From Typha latifolia (Eukaryota > Streptophyta > Magnoliopsida > Poales > Typhaceae), in the NCBI GenBank assembly GCA_019914945.1, contig CM034104.1, positions 9,846,046 to 9,910,045 of the forward strand: DNA of 64,000 bases. Direction: 5' to 3'. Positions 25,201 through 40,200 of this stretch are shown in pieces. The notes below the pieces were generated by a model, which was given only the letters and a program-made list of their open reading frames with translations, made no database searches and was not told the DNA's origin. A program made the translations under genes and the position numbers. Each line of letters begins with the position of its first letter. The first letter of the stretch is position 1.

Positions 25201-28200
25201 TTTGGGATTTTGCAAGGTGCCAAGAAGAGAGATCATTAACTGGTAATGTTGCTATAAAATCAATTTAAATCCTAAGCTTGGTTTGTTTATGAACTTTGTA
25301 TAGATGTATATAAATTTAGGGTAAAATACAGTTTACCCCTTATGGTTTAGCTTGATTTTAACTAGTCTCTATATATTTTAAACTTAAGCACTTAGTCCCC
25401 ACATGGTCTAGATCAAGTTGCAATTGTTAATCAATCGTAAATGGGGATATGAAAAGATTTAATTATCCCCACAGGATTACAATTTGATTTGATGATAATA
25501 GGGGTAGTTTGGTCAATTACAACTTGCTTATGGTGAAAATTTTGGTGCCAGTGATGGTAGGGGTAGTTTGGTCATTGGCTCCATTAGTTTTGGATGAAAT
25601 TTTTTATAGTTGCAACTTGGTTTGCACTATAAGGGGATTAAATGCTTAGGTTTAAAGTATACAAGGGTAAATTAAAATCGGGCCAAACCCCATAAATTTA
25701 GTATGTATTGCATTCTTTTGCAAATGAAGATAATTTATGATTTTGAACTTGCATGAAATAACCTGAATCTCTTGAATGTGCCTTGAAATCAGACAGGTCA
25801 TGGCTGGGATGTTAAAAGTGTTGATTGGCACCCAACGAAGTCCTTATTGGTTTCAGGTTTGCTGTCATTAACAATTCTCCACTTGTGTTGGTTCCAATTT
25901 TCTTCTACAGCTTTAGACACTAGACAGTGATTCTCTTTCTCTTGCTGCCTGCTTGATGTTACAACAGGTGGAAAAGACAACCTTGTGAAGCTCTGGGATG
26001 CAAAGAGCGGTCGAGAGCTATGTTCTTTGTAAGTAAAATCTCATCATTATGATGTATATAGTTTAAGCATTACATTTGATGTCATTTATATTCTTTCTAC
26101 AGTCATGGTCACAAAAACACTGTTCTTTGTGTCAAATGGAACCAGAATGGTAATTGGGTACTCACAGCTTCAAAGGATCAGATCATTAAGGTACTTGGTA
26201 GTATTCTCTTGAAATTGCTAATTGTGTGCTGTCACATGATACCAGCTAAGCATTGTTTGTGACTCAATACCAGGTCATTCTTTCAGTATTTCTGAATGTG
26301 TTACTTAGTTACAACTTACAATGTTATCATCTTTTGATTCAGCTTTATGATATTAGATCCATGAAAGAGCTTGAATCATTTCGTGGACATTCCAAGGATG
26401 TCACTGGTAAGTAAAAGTTGAATATATTTCGTCATTACTCCTGTGGATTGCCTTTTATAGTTCTAATTTTTATTGTGCCAGTTTTTTTGGCTTATGCTCA
26501 AGTATTAACCATACTTACTTGGTAGTAAATTAATTGAACTCATGCCTTTTCTTTCACTATCTTTTGTGTTCCAAATTTAATGATAAGCATGCCATTTCTT
26601 TCACCATCTTTTGTCCTTGAACTCAATGACAAGCATTTCAATTTTACTCATAAAAGATATGTAAATAGTAGTTGTAGGATATAACCATCTCTATGTTTAA
26701 GCTTGCCGATAGTAACTAACATAAATGGAAGTCTACAGATATGAATTGTAGGAAGTTAATGAAAATCCATGTATAGGAGTTAAAGATCCTACTATTCTAG
26801 TATATCGCATCTATGAGTTGGAGTAGAGAAATTAGTGAAACATAGCTATAACAAGTATCTACAAGAATGTTTTACCTATCATTCTTGTGCAAATATGTTC
26901 TAACTTCTAAGTTTGTCATTTATTACCATACATCAAATTAAAGATACAAATTGAGATAAACACAGTTGATGGAGGACTGACGAGTGGTAAGGTGGCGACC
27001 TCGTCTGTACTCTCTCTCTCACACACACTAACTAGAGATCGGGCTTGTGAGGCGGCGTGGAAGTTGGCCTTATGTGGTGGTGGCAGCATCATCGAGATTG
27101 GGCTCGTGTGGTGGCAGTGACGTGGAGTTGGGCTTGTGCAGTAGCATGGAGCAAGGATCCCCTTCATTGTTTCCATCATGTTTGCTCTCTTGTTGTTTTA
27201 ATGGAAGTGATGTTTTAATGTAAGTGATGGAGTTGGAAGGGGTAGAGTTGGTGCTGGACACGTGCTGAGCAATCTTCAATTATCTCCACAAAAAAAAAAC
27301 TCACATGGTGATGAGATGAAGTGGAGTGCATCTAACCAACAAAAATCTCCCACTTAATTTTTCTTTTTGTGAATATATCAGCCCCTATGTTTTAATAGTT
27401 TTGGTGTGGTAAACTATTTAAAATTTTATATACAATTATACATTATATTGATTTAGTGCACTATTAAATTTTTTGGTATATACTACACTGATTACAACTT
27501 ACATATTATATATGCTTATTTATTTTATATATATTTTTATATTAAAAATGCTAGACCGCCTTATTACACACCTTGTCGCCTGCCTTCTGCCCACCACCTG
27601 CTGCCGCATTTTAAAACATTGCTTTCAAAAACCAGAAAAAAGTTTTGATATAAAGTTTTTGATCTAAAGAACAAGGTAGTTGAAGATGATAAATCATGTC
27701 ATCATTGTCATGTCAGTTTCTAGTGAATGAGCTGTCTTTCAACTAGCAGAAAAGTTTGACATAATTTTCTGATCCAAAGGAAGAACTAGGTAGTAGAAGA
27801 TGATCTTTTAGTGTGCTTTCATTGGTAATGTGCAACCATGCATAGAATAATTGGATTATATATATATATGGAGAGCTTGCTGATGCTGAAAATTGTATAT
27901 CAATATCATGTTTTAACAAGTTTTAGTGTCAGAATAGCATAATATATTTTTTCTGAAGCCGAGTACCAATTAAGCATAGACACTGACATAGACAAGGCCA
28001 CGATACAAACACAGCGATATGACAAATCTTAAAAAAATAGGATATGGACATGGTTAGGATACGACAATAAATAAATTGATAAATAATATATATATGTAAA
28101 ATTATAAATTATCAACCTATATATATACATGTCAATCACTAACTCACAGTGCTTAAATTACTAAATAAAACTATTTATAATTTAAATTTTACTCATTGCT

Positions 28201-31200
28201 GTGCTGTAGTGTTGTGTAAAAATAAAAAAAATAAAAAAAACCACACCCACCCACTAATCAAAATAAAAACCCACCTACCCCCCACCAACCCACTCCATCT
28301 ACTCACTCAACTCGGCCACATAGAGAGAGAGATATACCTCAGCGGGAGGGGGAGCTCGTTGGGAGCGTCGTCGAGGGAGGAGGACGTTGTCAGGAGCGTC
28401 AAGGGAGAAGGAGCTTGTCGGCGTTGAGGTAGGTTGCAATTTAGGTTTTTAGGGTTTGAGTTTTGAGGGTTTGAGTTGAGAGCTTGTTCACGGCGTGTCC
28501 GTTTTTTTTTTTAATTATCAGATACTTGGCGACGTACCCGACATGTGTCGGCGGGGTGTCCGTGTCCTCGGTGTGTCGGACACGGCCACAGCATCCATTT
28601 TGCCGTGTCCATGCTTTGGAGCTGAGTACTCTATTACTAGATTTTATTAAGATAATATGCCCATACAATAGAACATGAGAGAAAATTATTTAGTGTTGAG
28701 TTTAAACAAGGATTACTATGCCTGTTGCATGACACAACACATGTTCCAATCGTGCCGCATTGAAAGAGGCTCCATTGTTGGCTCCAAGGGGGGGAAAAGA
28801 GAGAGAGAGAGGGAGAGGAGGCTATTTATCGTGCTACGCTCAGCTAGAGGACGGGTGCCATGCAACACTAGTATTTCACCGGCATAGCAAGTGATCAATA
28901 TTGTCTAGATGTTACATAATTATTGCTAATACTTGTTTTTGATCATTACTTTCAGGTGGAAAACCCTGATTTCAGCTTAAAAGTTACTCTTGTTGTCTTA
29001 TATGATATTGTACTTTACATTCATTTTTTCTATTGAGGTAATTGTCATGGCATTAAAGTCTCTATTGAGATTTACCAACTATATTTTTTTTTGCATTGTA
29101 GATAAAAGTAGATTACATTTGTGAAGATTATAGCTTGGATTTTTAATATTGATGAAGCTTGAGAGCATGATCTATTTTGACTTGTTTTGATGATTTATTT
29201 TGTGACTTTTGACATCTGCTTGCTTTGGGAATCTTTATTTTTTCTAGCTTTGGCATGGCATCCATTTCATGAAGAATACTTTGTCAGCGGGAGTTTTGAC
29301 GGGTCAATCTTTCATTGGCTTGTTGGGTGAGCTTTTGCCTACATTTGTTATTTTCACTAATTTAATTCTTCATTTAATTCTAGCTTTTCTTACAACTATC
29401 TATAATTTAGATAATTCAAAAATCAAGATCACAGGGCCCTTTCATATTAAATATGCATATGTTAGTTGCATTTTGTATTGTGCATTCTCTTTCTCTCTCT
29501 CTCTATTTTGCTAAGTTAGTGCCTATTCGCGACTCAATGTAGATTTTTCATAAGAAGGCAATATATTAGATGAATAGATCTAAGGTTTTGAAACTTAGAT
29601 TCGGAATAGGCTGCTAAAAAAAATGATACGTATCGATCGCCCGTATTGGATTAGACTATTTTTCAATTATAAAATTTTAAGTATTATCTAAAAATGCAAG
29701 AACATTTCTAAAAATTAGAAAAAATGATAAAAAATAAAAAATAATTACTCACATATCAAGCTTAACAACTAAAAAGATTTTAATTCAAAATTTTGATGAA
29801 TATTATGTTGGCTCGTAAATTCTTGTGGTCATTGTCATCATAATCATCATAAGTTTGTAATTTCAATGAATGATTGCATTATATCGTCATATCAAATGGA
29901 TTTTTTTATGTCTGAAGATAATGAGGATAATAATCAACATATGAATTTTGTGACGGCTGTAAACAATGAATACTCGATGTACTAATCATGGAGAGTAACA
30001 TCCTTATGATGACGTCGCTGATATGTATGTACATCCTCAACTTCTTTGTATTCAATTTTTTTGTCTCATTGACATTTCTTATCAAATATGGAAGGAATGA
30101 TCTCACCACCAATTATATCATTGGGTTAATTAGGGTCACTGTTGGTAGTTATACTATATCTCACTATCAAACAAATACCAAGCTTTGCTCTATCACAGTA
30201 TCCTTTAATACCTCATCTAACTAAGAGTTATCTTTATCTTTTAATAATTTGTCCACCTCTCTGAAGCCATAAATTCAACAGTCTTTAGAAAAAATGTCTT
30301 AAATTAATCAGCTCATCATTTTCTACATTTTTCCTTAAATTTCTCGTCCTTAATATCATATTGTAATGATAGAAAACTAACTTCTCTAATTTATTCTTAT
30401 TAATTTATTGTGTTTTAGTATATATTAAGGAAAAATTAGTCCAATTTTTTTACGCTATGATGAAAACATATTTTGACTTAAAATCTTTTTTGTTATTAGT
30501 GTCAAATTTAGTGTCTTCTCTCATCTAGAAATGAATTATCATTTAGCTAAACTGTTATGAGATATAGTTACAACAACTTTAGCATTATTGAATTGCCTAA
30601 GATATTGATGAACTTAAATCGAAAAGCAATAAAATTATTTAATTGAATCATAACTCACTTTTTTGTCACAAATGTGTCATAGCCCGTTTTCGAAATCATG
30701 ATCGGCCATATATCCTAATAGGCTTATACACGAAGCCTTAACAATAATCATCCAATTCCACAATATAAACAAACCTCAAAATTTATTTAACAACTCCAAC
30801 TCAAAAACTTCCAAAGACATAGAAGTAATACAATCAATGTCTTCCAAATAAAAATAAGGCTAAATATAACTTTTCAAATTGAAATTAAAACCAGTACTAT
30901 ATCTAAAGGTAGAAAGGCTAAAATCTTAAGTGGAGATAGATCTCATCGGCCCTTGTTTATTCGCTACGCTGACTAGTATCTAAAATATTAAAAGAGTTTA
31001 ATGAGCTAACAACTTTAACCCAGTAGGTGAATCCATCCAAAAGCCCGTCTTTATTCGACATAATATTAAAATCAAAGCTCAACAATACTAACAATGGCCA
31101 ATATGAATAATAAACACATGTAACAAATTGATAACCAACTCAATTTCATTATGCAAAACGTCTCAATATCAATAATCTCAAATATCTTATTTTGGGACTA

Positions 31201-34200
31201 TGCTCGTAGATCTATATCAACTCGAAGTCACCACAAGACGATGCTTTGGTCTCTTCCTTCTAACTGATCCGGTTAGGGTCACCAGGAGATGTCATTATGT
31301 GATAAACACATTATGTTTTTTTTATTATATTATTAGGAGAGATTAGGGCCACCTCGGAGAGATTGCTAGTTTAGCCTGAGGTTATTTTCTAATTCTGCTA
31401 GAGTCACTAAACAGATCATAAGTTGATTAGGAATGTGTTTTTATTTATTTATTAGTAGACGTGAGTCACCACAGGGAGATGCATGAAAAATATATGACTT
31501 GAGACTATTGTCAAATTCTACCTACTCATAACTATTGTTTCGCTAGCTATTCATGATCAAAATATTTGCCACTTGCACGAAGAATAACATTTCATGAACT
31601 ATAATATTTCACGAAGTAGTGTATGGAATGAAGTATAATACTGCACGAAGATAATACAATGACATAATAACATAATATATGTGACGAATTACGAGACGAA
31701 TAAATACTTAGTGAATCCACTCACTTGAGGTCCAAGTGGAATAGCTGCTCAAATCATGGATCTCAAAATCGGCCGATCCCGTTCAGACTAGTTTTGGTCT
31801 GGTTTCGGCCAATATCGATCGGTTTCGGCCAGTATCGACTGGTATCGTTCAGTTTCAGCCAGTATCAGCCGTATCGGCTAAAAACAATAATATCGGCTGA
31901 AATTATTTTTTTTAAAGATTCAGGTCGAATCTAAAATGTATCTAACCTAGAAGACATTAATGATTGATATTATTAACTTCTTTCTTTTTAAAATTTCAAT
32001 TTTTACTCTATATCTCTCACACACACTCTCCTCTCATGCCTCATCGAGTTTATTTGGCAGCCGTTCTAGTGAGCCCCTCTTGCTAATCCACACTTTGACG
32101 AGCTCGGATGAGTTTTTTTTTTTCTTTTTCACCCACTTTTTAACTCATCTTTTCTTACTACTATAGAACAACAGTGAAGAGAGATCTCTCTCTTCATGTT
32201 GTTTAGTATTAATAATTTACGAGTATAAAAATTTATCTAATTCAAGTCGAAATTCATTATAGTTTTAAGTAAAATTTTTTCTTTAGTTTTTAAAGTTTAT
32301 ATATGACTAATTTTTATTTATTATTTTTATGTTATTTTTTATAAATTGTTAGAAACTCTCTGCATTTTATATAATATTTAAAATTTTATGAAATTAAAAA
32401 TAGTTCGATTCGATACAAGTGGCTGATACGATCAATACATATCGTTTTTTCTAATGGTTGATCCTGATCTCAATACCGAGTTTCGGAACCTTGGCTCAAA
32501 TTAATAATTGAAGTAAAACTCTTCATCTTTATTCATAATAAAATTATACTTAAATAACAATAAACATAAAATCTAGATTTAACAATAAATTCTTTATCCT
32601 TTAATTATAAACAAATACATATTTAGTCTTTCCATAATAAAAGTTTTAAATTTAGGACTAAATAAACTTAGGCTAAAAGAAGCCCAAGGCTGGGTTGCAA
32701 GCTTGTAGCCCAAATAAATTGGCTAGGCATAAGGCCTAATCCACAGTCCAACACAGAGTGGGTTCTAACTCGCAGCCCACACCACTAATGATTCGGGTTG
32801 GGTCTTTTCTGACCCAATCGACCCCAATTTAAATCTTGAAACCAACTCAAAAAGGCACTCGGGTTAAAGCCTCGTACTCATCTTTTCCTATGAAGGAACT
32901 AGCAGCGAGGGAAGGAAGGTGATCATTAGCGATCACCTCCGCTGATAGTCCAACATGCCAACAAGAACCTAGTGGCCACCACGACCTACACATGGTGGAG
33001 GGATCGGGCCCTACTCTATGCCATGGAGTTCACTTCCATGGTGATCTGAGCCATGAGAATTATAATGAAAAGCACTAAAGGCATGAGACCAACGATGCAA
33101 AACTTCTGGAACGATGTGACAACAACTCGAAGTCACCAGCAATTGCACTTTGTCAACAAAATTGCAAACCTAGAAATCAATGTACTACACTATTTACCCT
33201 ATTAAATCCAAATTGAAAATGTGGGATAGACGAGGACTTGCAAGCAAATCTCGAGATGTTCTTCGATCACTCCAACAATGCTCAGACGACCAACTCTGAT
33301 AGCTCACACTCCGACAAGTGGGAAGGAAGAGGAAGAAACAGAGGAAGATGAAAATTGCGATTCTCTAGAAAAGAAGAAGGCTAGGATTTTTGTAGGGGAG
33401 GTTTAATAGATAAACACAATTTCTCCACAACGAATTATCAGAGAATTCACTCTCAAGACTTCTTCGAAAGGGAGAAGGAAGAGCAATTGTTAGGCATGTG
33501 CAACCAATTTTTTTCTTGAATATTATAAAAGGATTTGTGTTTATGAATGTTAGGCTCTAATCTGCTTGTTACATTCCTAACTCTTGTTAAGATTTCAGCA
33601 TTATTAGTGACATTTGTAGAGAATGAAAATTCTGGATTAAGAAAATACTGTGTAGAATTGTAATTTGAAATTTATAAGTATTTAAACTTCAAAATGTTTA
33701 TAAATTTAAAAGTTAATTAGTAAATTAAAAGTATACCTACCAATAAAGTATATGTCTTGATGGAGTTGTTTGTTCTACCTGGAGTCAACCAATTTCTGTC
33801 ATTTCCTGTGATGTTTGCCCATGTTTTTTTTATTGACTCCTTTGTCACATCCATAGCCTCATATAAGAAACTCATTTCAAACTTAAGACCAAAGAGATAT
33901 CGCCTTCTCGAAGAATAGAATATCAATGTCGCTTAATCTGTACCTTGTAATTCGAGTGAGATTGTTATGGCATATATATATAAACCCAATCAAATGAATC
34001 CAAATATTAAGAGTTGCTTGCAATATTTGGGATTCTTTCCCGAAAGTTGGTCAAATCTGGATTTGGTTGGTGATTAAATATGATAATTTGGTAATTACAC
34101 TTGATGACAAGTACTCAAGTTACAGTGTTACACTACTTCCACTGCCTAGAAAAGGGTTCGGGCACTCTATAATTTGAAAAGAGTGGATGCTTTTGGCATC

Positions 34201-37200
34201 CTAACTGAAAGGAAATACAGCCTCCCAACAACCACTACCTTCACCATGCTGAACTAGACCTGACAATACGCTAAAATTCTGCTTTATAAGGCATTCAGAA
34301 GAAGCCTCAATATAAAAAGGAATCGTTTTGTCACTTTAAATCCAGGATGCCATCTTTACCCACAAATGTCGTGCATGGAAATAACGTTCATGCATCTCTT
34401 CTTGGCATCATGTAGGCAATTCTGGAACACAGTAAAGAGTTACTAGTATTGTTACTTTATTACCGAGAAGAAGAGTAGGCTGCAATCCATCTGAACCAAT
34501 TGAATTCTGGGTAAGTGCGTTGTTTACATGCCAAAAAATCTTAAAACAACCACTTCCCCTATATGCTCTCTCCAGAAAGTTTAGGAGGAAATTTTCATCA
34601 TACTTGTTGTTTTGCTCTTGCTACAAGAACGTGATAGCCTTTTGTGGATATGACAATCCACTTGGCTTACTGATAGGGAGAATGCAATAGCTAGTGGACT
34701 TTCTGGTTGAATCACATGCTTTAGGCAGATTGAAGGAGGGGGTGTTTGTGTCCTTTATTCTGGGGCTGGTTGTAGGTGGGTGCTCAAGCTTCTCCACTAC
34801 TGCTTTCCTTCAAGAATGCATGGTTCACATGTTCAAGGGTATTCTTTGGTGAGTTGAGGTATTCAAGGGTATTCTTTGGTGTGGTTATGCATATTTTTGC
34901 ACATGTTCAAGGGTATTCTTTGGTGAGTTGAGGTTCATGGGGCCTTGCTCTTGGATGGGAAGAATTTTCTTGTCAGGGACATTGGTTCAGGCAAACTACT
35001 ACTCCACTAGACATTGGTTGATACTGATGTCTGTTAAAGAATGTGTCAATGGGCAAGTGGGTTCCTTAGGATAGGGTGTTTGCTTGGCAAGGCATACTCT
35101 TGTTGTACTGGTCGTTGTGTTCAAGGACTACTAAAGTACTTTAATCTCGATTCGACTGCATCTTTATCATATGAAAATTATTGAGAGATTTAAATTTGTT
35201 ATTTTGTTGCTTCATAAAACTTAACTGATTGCGCTGTCCCTTTTTGGGATTGTTTTCTTTCCTTTTTGGGGCAAAATCTCAATCAAAGAATGTTGTGCTG
35301 CAGGCATGAATCCCCTCAGATTGAAATACCTGGTGCACATGATAATAGTGTTTGGGATCTTGCTTGGCATCCTATTGGCTATCTACTATGCAGGTAATAC
35401 TATTAGTTTTTGTTTCGTTAAGTTTTTTTGCTTTATAAGTTCTTGGTCCATCTTATCTCCTTTGTTCGTTATCATTATTGCTTTGTTGTTTCATTTTTCA
35501 TGTTCTTTTTCTAGTCGACTCCAGATAGCAATTATTTGCGTCAGGTCAGTTTGGACAAATACTCCTAAACATGTACCTAGCTGATTGATTTTCATAGATT
35601 TGGTAGAGCCAGATCAAACCTGTTTTATTTCGATAGAGTATAAATTATTACCTGAATCAATCCAATTATAGAAAAGAACTCTTTAAAGCCGATGAGTTTT
35701 ACTGGAGGAAAAGCAGAAAAATAAAATAAAAGGGAGTCCATGAGGTTCGCGTCTATTTGCGGTATAGATAAAGATGACGAGCTCGAGCTGGCTGAGTGAT
35801 GGCCCTAGCTCATCTTGGCCTGTTAATGAGCTAGCGTCAGCTTGACTCAGCTAAGCTAGATTTCTGAAAATAAGTTAATAGTATATCTACATAATGCTAG
35901 CAGTAAAAAACAGAGAAAGGGGTGGAATTCAAACTTGGTTATTCTATGAAACAGCATGATGCTCTAAGTCTCTGGCCAACTAAATTGTGAGTAGATATAT
36001 AACATAACTCAACTATATATATGTGTGTGTATATATATATATATATATTTACAAACTAATTCAAGCTGAGCTCAACCCAAGACACAAATTTGCCAGGATC
36101 AAGCGACTCATGAGCTCTTCGATTTGCAACTTTATGTAATCACTCCTTATGGTTTCATTTTATAAAATATCCTCATGGTTTCCAACCATTTTTTTATAGG
36201 TATTCCTTATGGTTTACTTTATTTTAATGATTGCTACTTATAACTTAGATTTAGCAGGAGTAATTTTGGAAGGTACCAAACTGCAAGGATAACATTTATA
36301 AAACACTAAACAATAGGAATCTTTTTTATAGATATTAAATCACAGGGATCTAATCCATATAGTCCAGAACCACAGAAATATTTTTTGTAATTTGAAAACC
36401 ACAATGGGTGATTTAATAATTATCCTGTCAATGTATACTGACTCCATGGCATATGAGTAGCATGCTCTTAGTTTGCCTTTTCCTTGGATAAGTTGGCAAA
36501 CTGTTCAGTTATAATTAAGTAATAAGAGATGTGGATGCTGCTAGTCAGACCGACCTATTTTACATATGTTCTTAAGTGTTATCTTTGTAATGTCTATGTA
36601 AAGTGAATTTGTACATATTCATTCGATACATAATTTCGCTATTGCCATCCTCAAATCTGGTATATTTCCTGTATCAGTGGTAGCAATGATCAAACGACAA
36701 AGTTCTGGTGTAGAAACAGGCCTGGTGATGTCTGTCGTGATAAATACAACGTCGGTCAAAATCAAGGTTACTTCTTTTTGAAGCAATCTTCAGTCATTTA
36801 TCTTTCTAGCTTCAATTGGCTTGATCTCGTTTTTCTTTTACTCTCCTTATGAGATATGATCATTTTATTTCTCTGAGGAGGAAAAGAGTATGATGTACTC
36901 ACTATTAATTCTTTTCCTTCTCCCAAGGTTATGGTGACCAGAACCCAAATCTTGCTGGTCGTACTATGGGTGGGTTTGCATTCCCTGAACCACCGCCAAC
37001 TCCAGGGCCATTTGCTGCTGGATTATCACGAAATGAAGGAACTATTCCTGGCATTGGAGTTGCAATGCCTCTGTCTGTCCAGCCTCTAGATGGATCTGAC
37101 CAAGGGGAACAGCGTCAGACAATTCCTGGTATTTTGCCTCCTGGGCAACCTCCCCTTCCACCTGGGCCCCATCCATCTCTTTTGGCATCTGTGCAGCAGC

Positions 37201-40200
37201 AATCCTATCAGCAGATTCCTCAACAATTTTCAACTCCACAGCAGCATCCGTCGTTTTCACAGCAAATGTTGTCCTTACCACTTCCTCCAAATTTAACTCA
37301 ACTACAGCCTCCATCACACATGGCACTTCTTCCACATCCACCTGGACCTCGCCCTCCACCACCACAGCTGCCAAACCTGGGCCTTTCTTCATCCATTCCC
37401 TCAATGCCAGGATCTATGCCAATGCCATCATCAATGGCTCCTACGCTGCCACCTTTACCTAATCCAATGGTAATTATCCCGAGCCTTGTTAACATTATTA
37501 TTAAATTTCTCAATTTTGCAAATCATCATGAGTTATTTTATTGGTTATTTAGTATCATGTGGCAGTGGTACACCTATTTGAGGTGTTACTGGTATAATGA
37601 ATACTAGCTGAAGTTTCCAATTTTTCTTTATCTATCTTACATGTTAGAACTCTTTTCCTCTGTGGACAGGTTTTGCTAATGTATTTCCAGTTATCCTTAA
37701 ATACTCAACATTTTGCTTACTTTTCAATACTGGTTACCTACTATTTAATTTCAACTTCATGTCCTAAATATACTGGAGAAATGTTGTGAATCTATTTAAA
37801 ATGGAACACTTCTATTATGTTATCTCACCAATCTCTCTTCTTTCTTTTTATTTTCTTTTGTTTTTTGATAAACCGGAGGTATGTAGTCTCAAAATTGTCA
37901 TATCAGACTACTAATTCACAGGCCTGAACTCAATCTGTTCAGGGCAATACACTCCATTGTATCTTTTATATGTAGAAGGTTAATTTCTATTAGAGTTAAA
38001 GAGAGTCTATATATTGCTGACATAATAGTAGAGAACATGGATTGAAGTTTTGGCCGGTCCCAATCCTGATCAGCCAAAATGGATTGGCCGATATGGCCAA
38101 TTCCATTGATCCTCAATTTGAATCATCTGAAGATGGATCGGCCAAATCAACCGAAATGGCCGATATGTATCGTTTTTCCGGGAGGCTGATTTCTATCCTG
38201 AAATTGAAACTTGAACCTTGATAGAGAACATCAATTGCATTTTCTAAAAAGCCTTAAGTTGGAAGTTTTATGCCATTTCTATACATATCTCAAAGAATTA
38301 TTGGATTCATGTGTTAATATTTATGCTAAACCAGTCGCACCTTGAGTGGAACATTCCTATTTACAAAGAATAGTGTTTTGCTTGAGCATTGTCCAGCTAC
38401 ATAACTCATTATTGAAAAGTGCCTTTTTTGCTAGGTAAAACCTACTTTTTGGGCAATTTAGTGTACTTCTGTAGAGATGAAAATGTCACGATATGTTATC
38501 CTGCCAATTTCTCTAAAAACTCAAATTGTTAGAGAATAGTGGTTTTATGTTCTTACACTCTCCCTTTTTAGGTTTGTGACATTCGACAAGATAGGCCTAG
38601 TGAATTTGAACTCATGATCTCTTACTCCTTAATTCACCAACTACTCTAAAAGGTGAACATGTTAGAATGGTGTTTCTTTTAATCTTTTTATATGAAAAAT
38701 GCTTTGCCCACAAACACTTTACGAACTACAAAGAGTGATCATGTGGCATCATTCTATGCATGGGATATAATGGTTGTGAGGTGGAGAACGAAAAATTAAG
38801 GGTTGATAAGATGCTGTATCATCACCTTATGTAGAATGTAAGCATAGTAGTGTTCCTTATATATTTTAACAAGTTGATTTAACAAGATTATATAAAAAAA
38901 AATTCTTATAAGCATACAAATAGAATTTGTTGCATCTTCCTTTTGATGGGAAAAATAATCATTATTTTGATTAAAAATATATAAAATAAGTGGTCTTTCA
39001 AGAAGATGATGATGGAAGGGGAAGCAAAAGACTTTAAAAGAAAATCAAGTTCTCTGTTTTTCTGGTATAGATTGAATTCAACTTCAAGTTGTCATATAGG
39101 TCAAACTTATCAGCCATATTTAATAAAAAGAATCAATTGAAGCAATAGCATTTATAGAAAGTTGATTGATGAGAAGCAAATCTAGTGTAGTAAGGGAAGA
39201 AAATTATGACAATATCCAGTTCTGACTTGAAAAAGATAATGAAGTCTCAAAAATTTTAGTTAATGCAAAGGACCTACTTGCCTTTGCTGGAGAATTTCTG
39301 AATCTCTTTCAAGTAACTAAACCACACGACATATATTTTGATGGGATTTCTACTGATCCAATTTTCAAGTTGCAGCTAATGTAGTAATCAATGATTCAAT
39401 TCCCATGTGGTTAGAAAGCTCCATCTGTTTGATGATCAAGATTGGAAGTTGTGAAATCCTCTTGATAGAAAACAAGAACTCTTCTAGACTATTGCATTAT
39501 TGGATGTATTTCTAGTTAGTAGGTAAGTTTCCTTTAGTCCATAATAGTGATCCAAACTCCAAAGTCTTACTCTATTTAGGAAATTTAAATTTATGTTCAA
39601 GTATTTAGGTTAACAAAGAAGTCCAACTATTTGAGTGTTTAAGAAAAAGGACATTGGATTATGGCACAAGAAATTTTCTTTTCTCTACTTTTTTAATGTC
39701 CACAACTGCATGATCTTACTAGGTAATGGCAACCGTTATGGTTTGGCTCACTGTTGAGTGTGACATCCTTTTGTGGTACTGTTAATTTGATTGTTTTCCC
39801 TACTTAAATCATTCCTTTTATCGTTTAGCTGTTGTAATCCAGTTCAGCATGAAGTGTGCCATCTTTTTGGCCTATAGATCAGTCTCAAACTGATCTAGAA
39901 CCCACTGAGTTTAATTGAAGATTCAACTCATATGTTACATTCTCAGGTCTTAATAAATACTTACTGATTTTGATCCTCACGTTATGGTATCTAGAATTGT
40001 TCACCTCAAAGGAACCGTAGTTACCGGTCTCAGTTGTTTCTTGTAGTATGTCCACAGTATGAACATTACAGTTGACAGGTGACAAAATGCTATTACTTTT
40101 TTTAGGTGATGCAAGGTTCAGGAAATCAGATGATCTCTCCACTGCCGCAACATATGATGAACCTTAATCAGATGCACCAAGTGCCTCTTACCAGCAACAA

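Larger units (their letters stand above)
26407..29247 (+). other. FY intron 12 (2.8 kb)
   Basis: Besides the MULE-like element at 27968-28621 it holds an unassigned GT-rich block (26930-27330), an imperfect duplication at 27642-27806, and a GCC-rich end near 27555-27620 with CATTTTAAAACATTG that looks like a MITE terminus. No gene recognised. Confidence 0.6.
30675..33573 (-). mobile_element. Long LTR in FY intron 13, minus orientation (same family as 56692-58934)
   Basis: The left edge TGTCATAGCCCG and the downstream sequence match 56692 on: TGATCGGCCAT-TATC, ACGAAGCCTTA, CTGATCCGGTTAGGGTCA, GTGAACCCACTCAC-type, GGGTTGGG, and a distal segment with GATGTTCTTCGATCACTCC. Read on the minus strand it would start TGTAACAAGC (from 33573) and end CGGGCTATGACA. 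Without the 739-bp hAT insertion and one 8-bp duplication it is about 2.15 kb, close to the 2.24 kb of its relative. No second LTR or coding region, so a solo LTR. Flanking 5-mers do not match. Confidence 0.6.

Noticed and set aside
33574..33696. AAATG at 33692-33696 as target duplication partner of AAATG before 30675
   Set aside because: Would require an LTR end with no resemblance to the family's TGTA...TACA ends; a 5-mer match within 120 bp is easily chance.
33717..33926. 69-codon minus-strand frame in FY intron 13
   Set aside because: No motif recognised, short, and in an intron surrounded by repeats.
35780..36120. Possible TIR element around GAGCTCGAGCTGGC and AAGCTGAGCTC in FY intron 14
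   Set aside because: Only short GAGCT/AGCTC motifs pair and no target duplication was seen.
37042..37513. Antisense frames within FY exon 16
   Set aside because: Mirror of the Pro/Gln-rich sense coding sequence.
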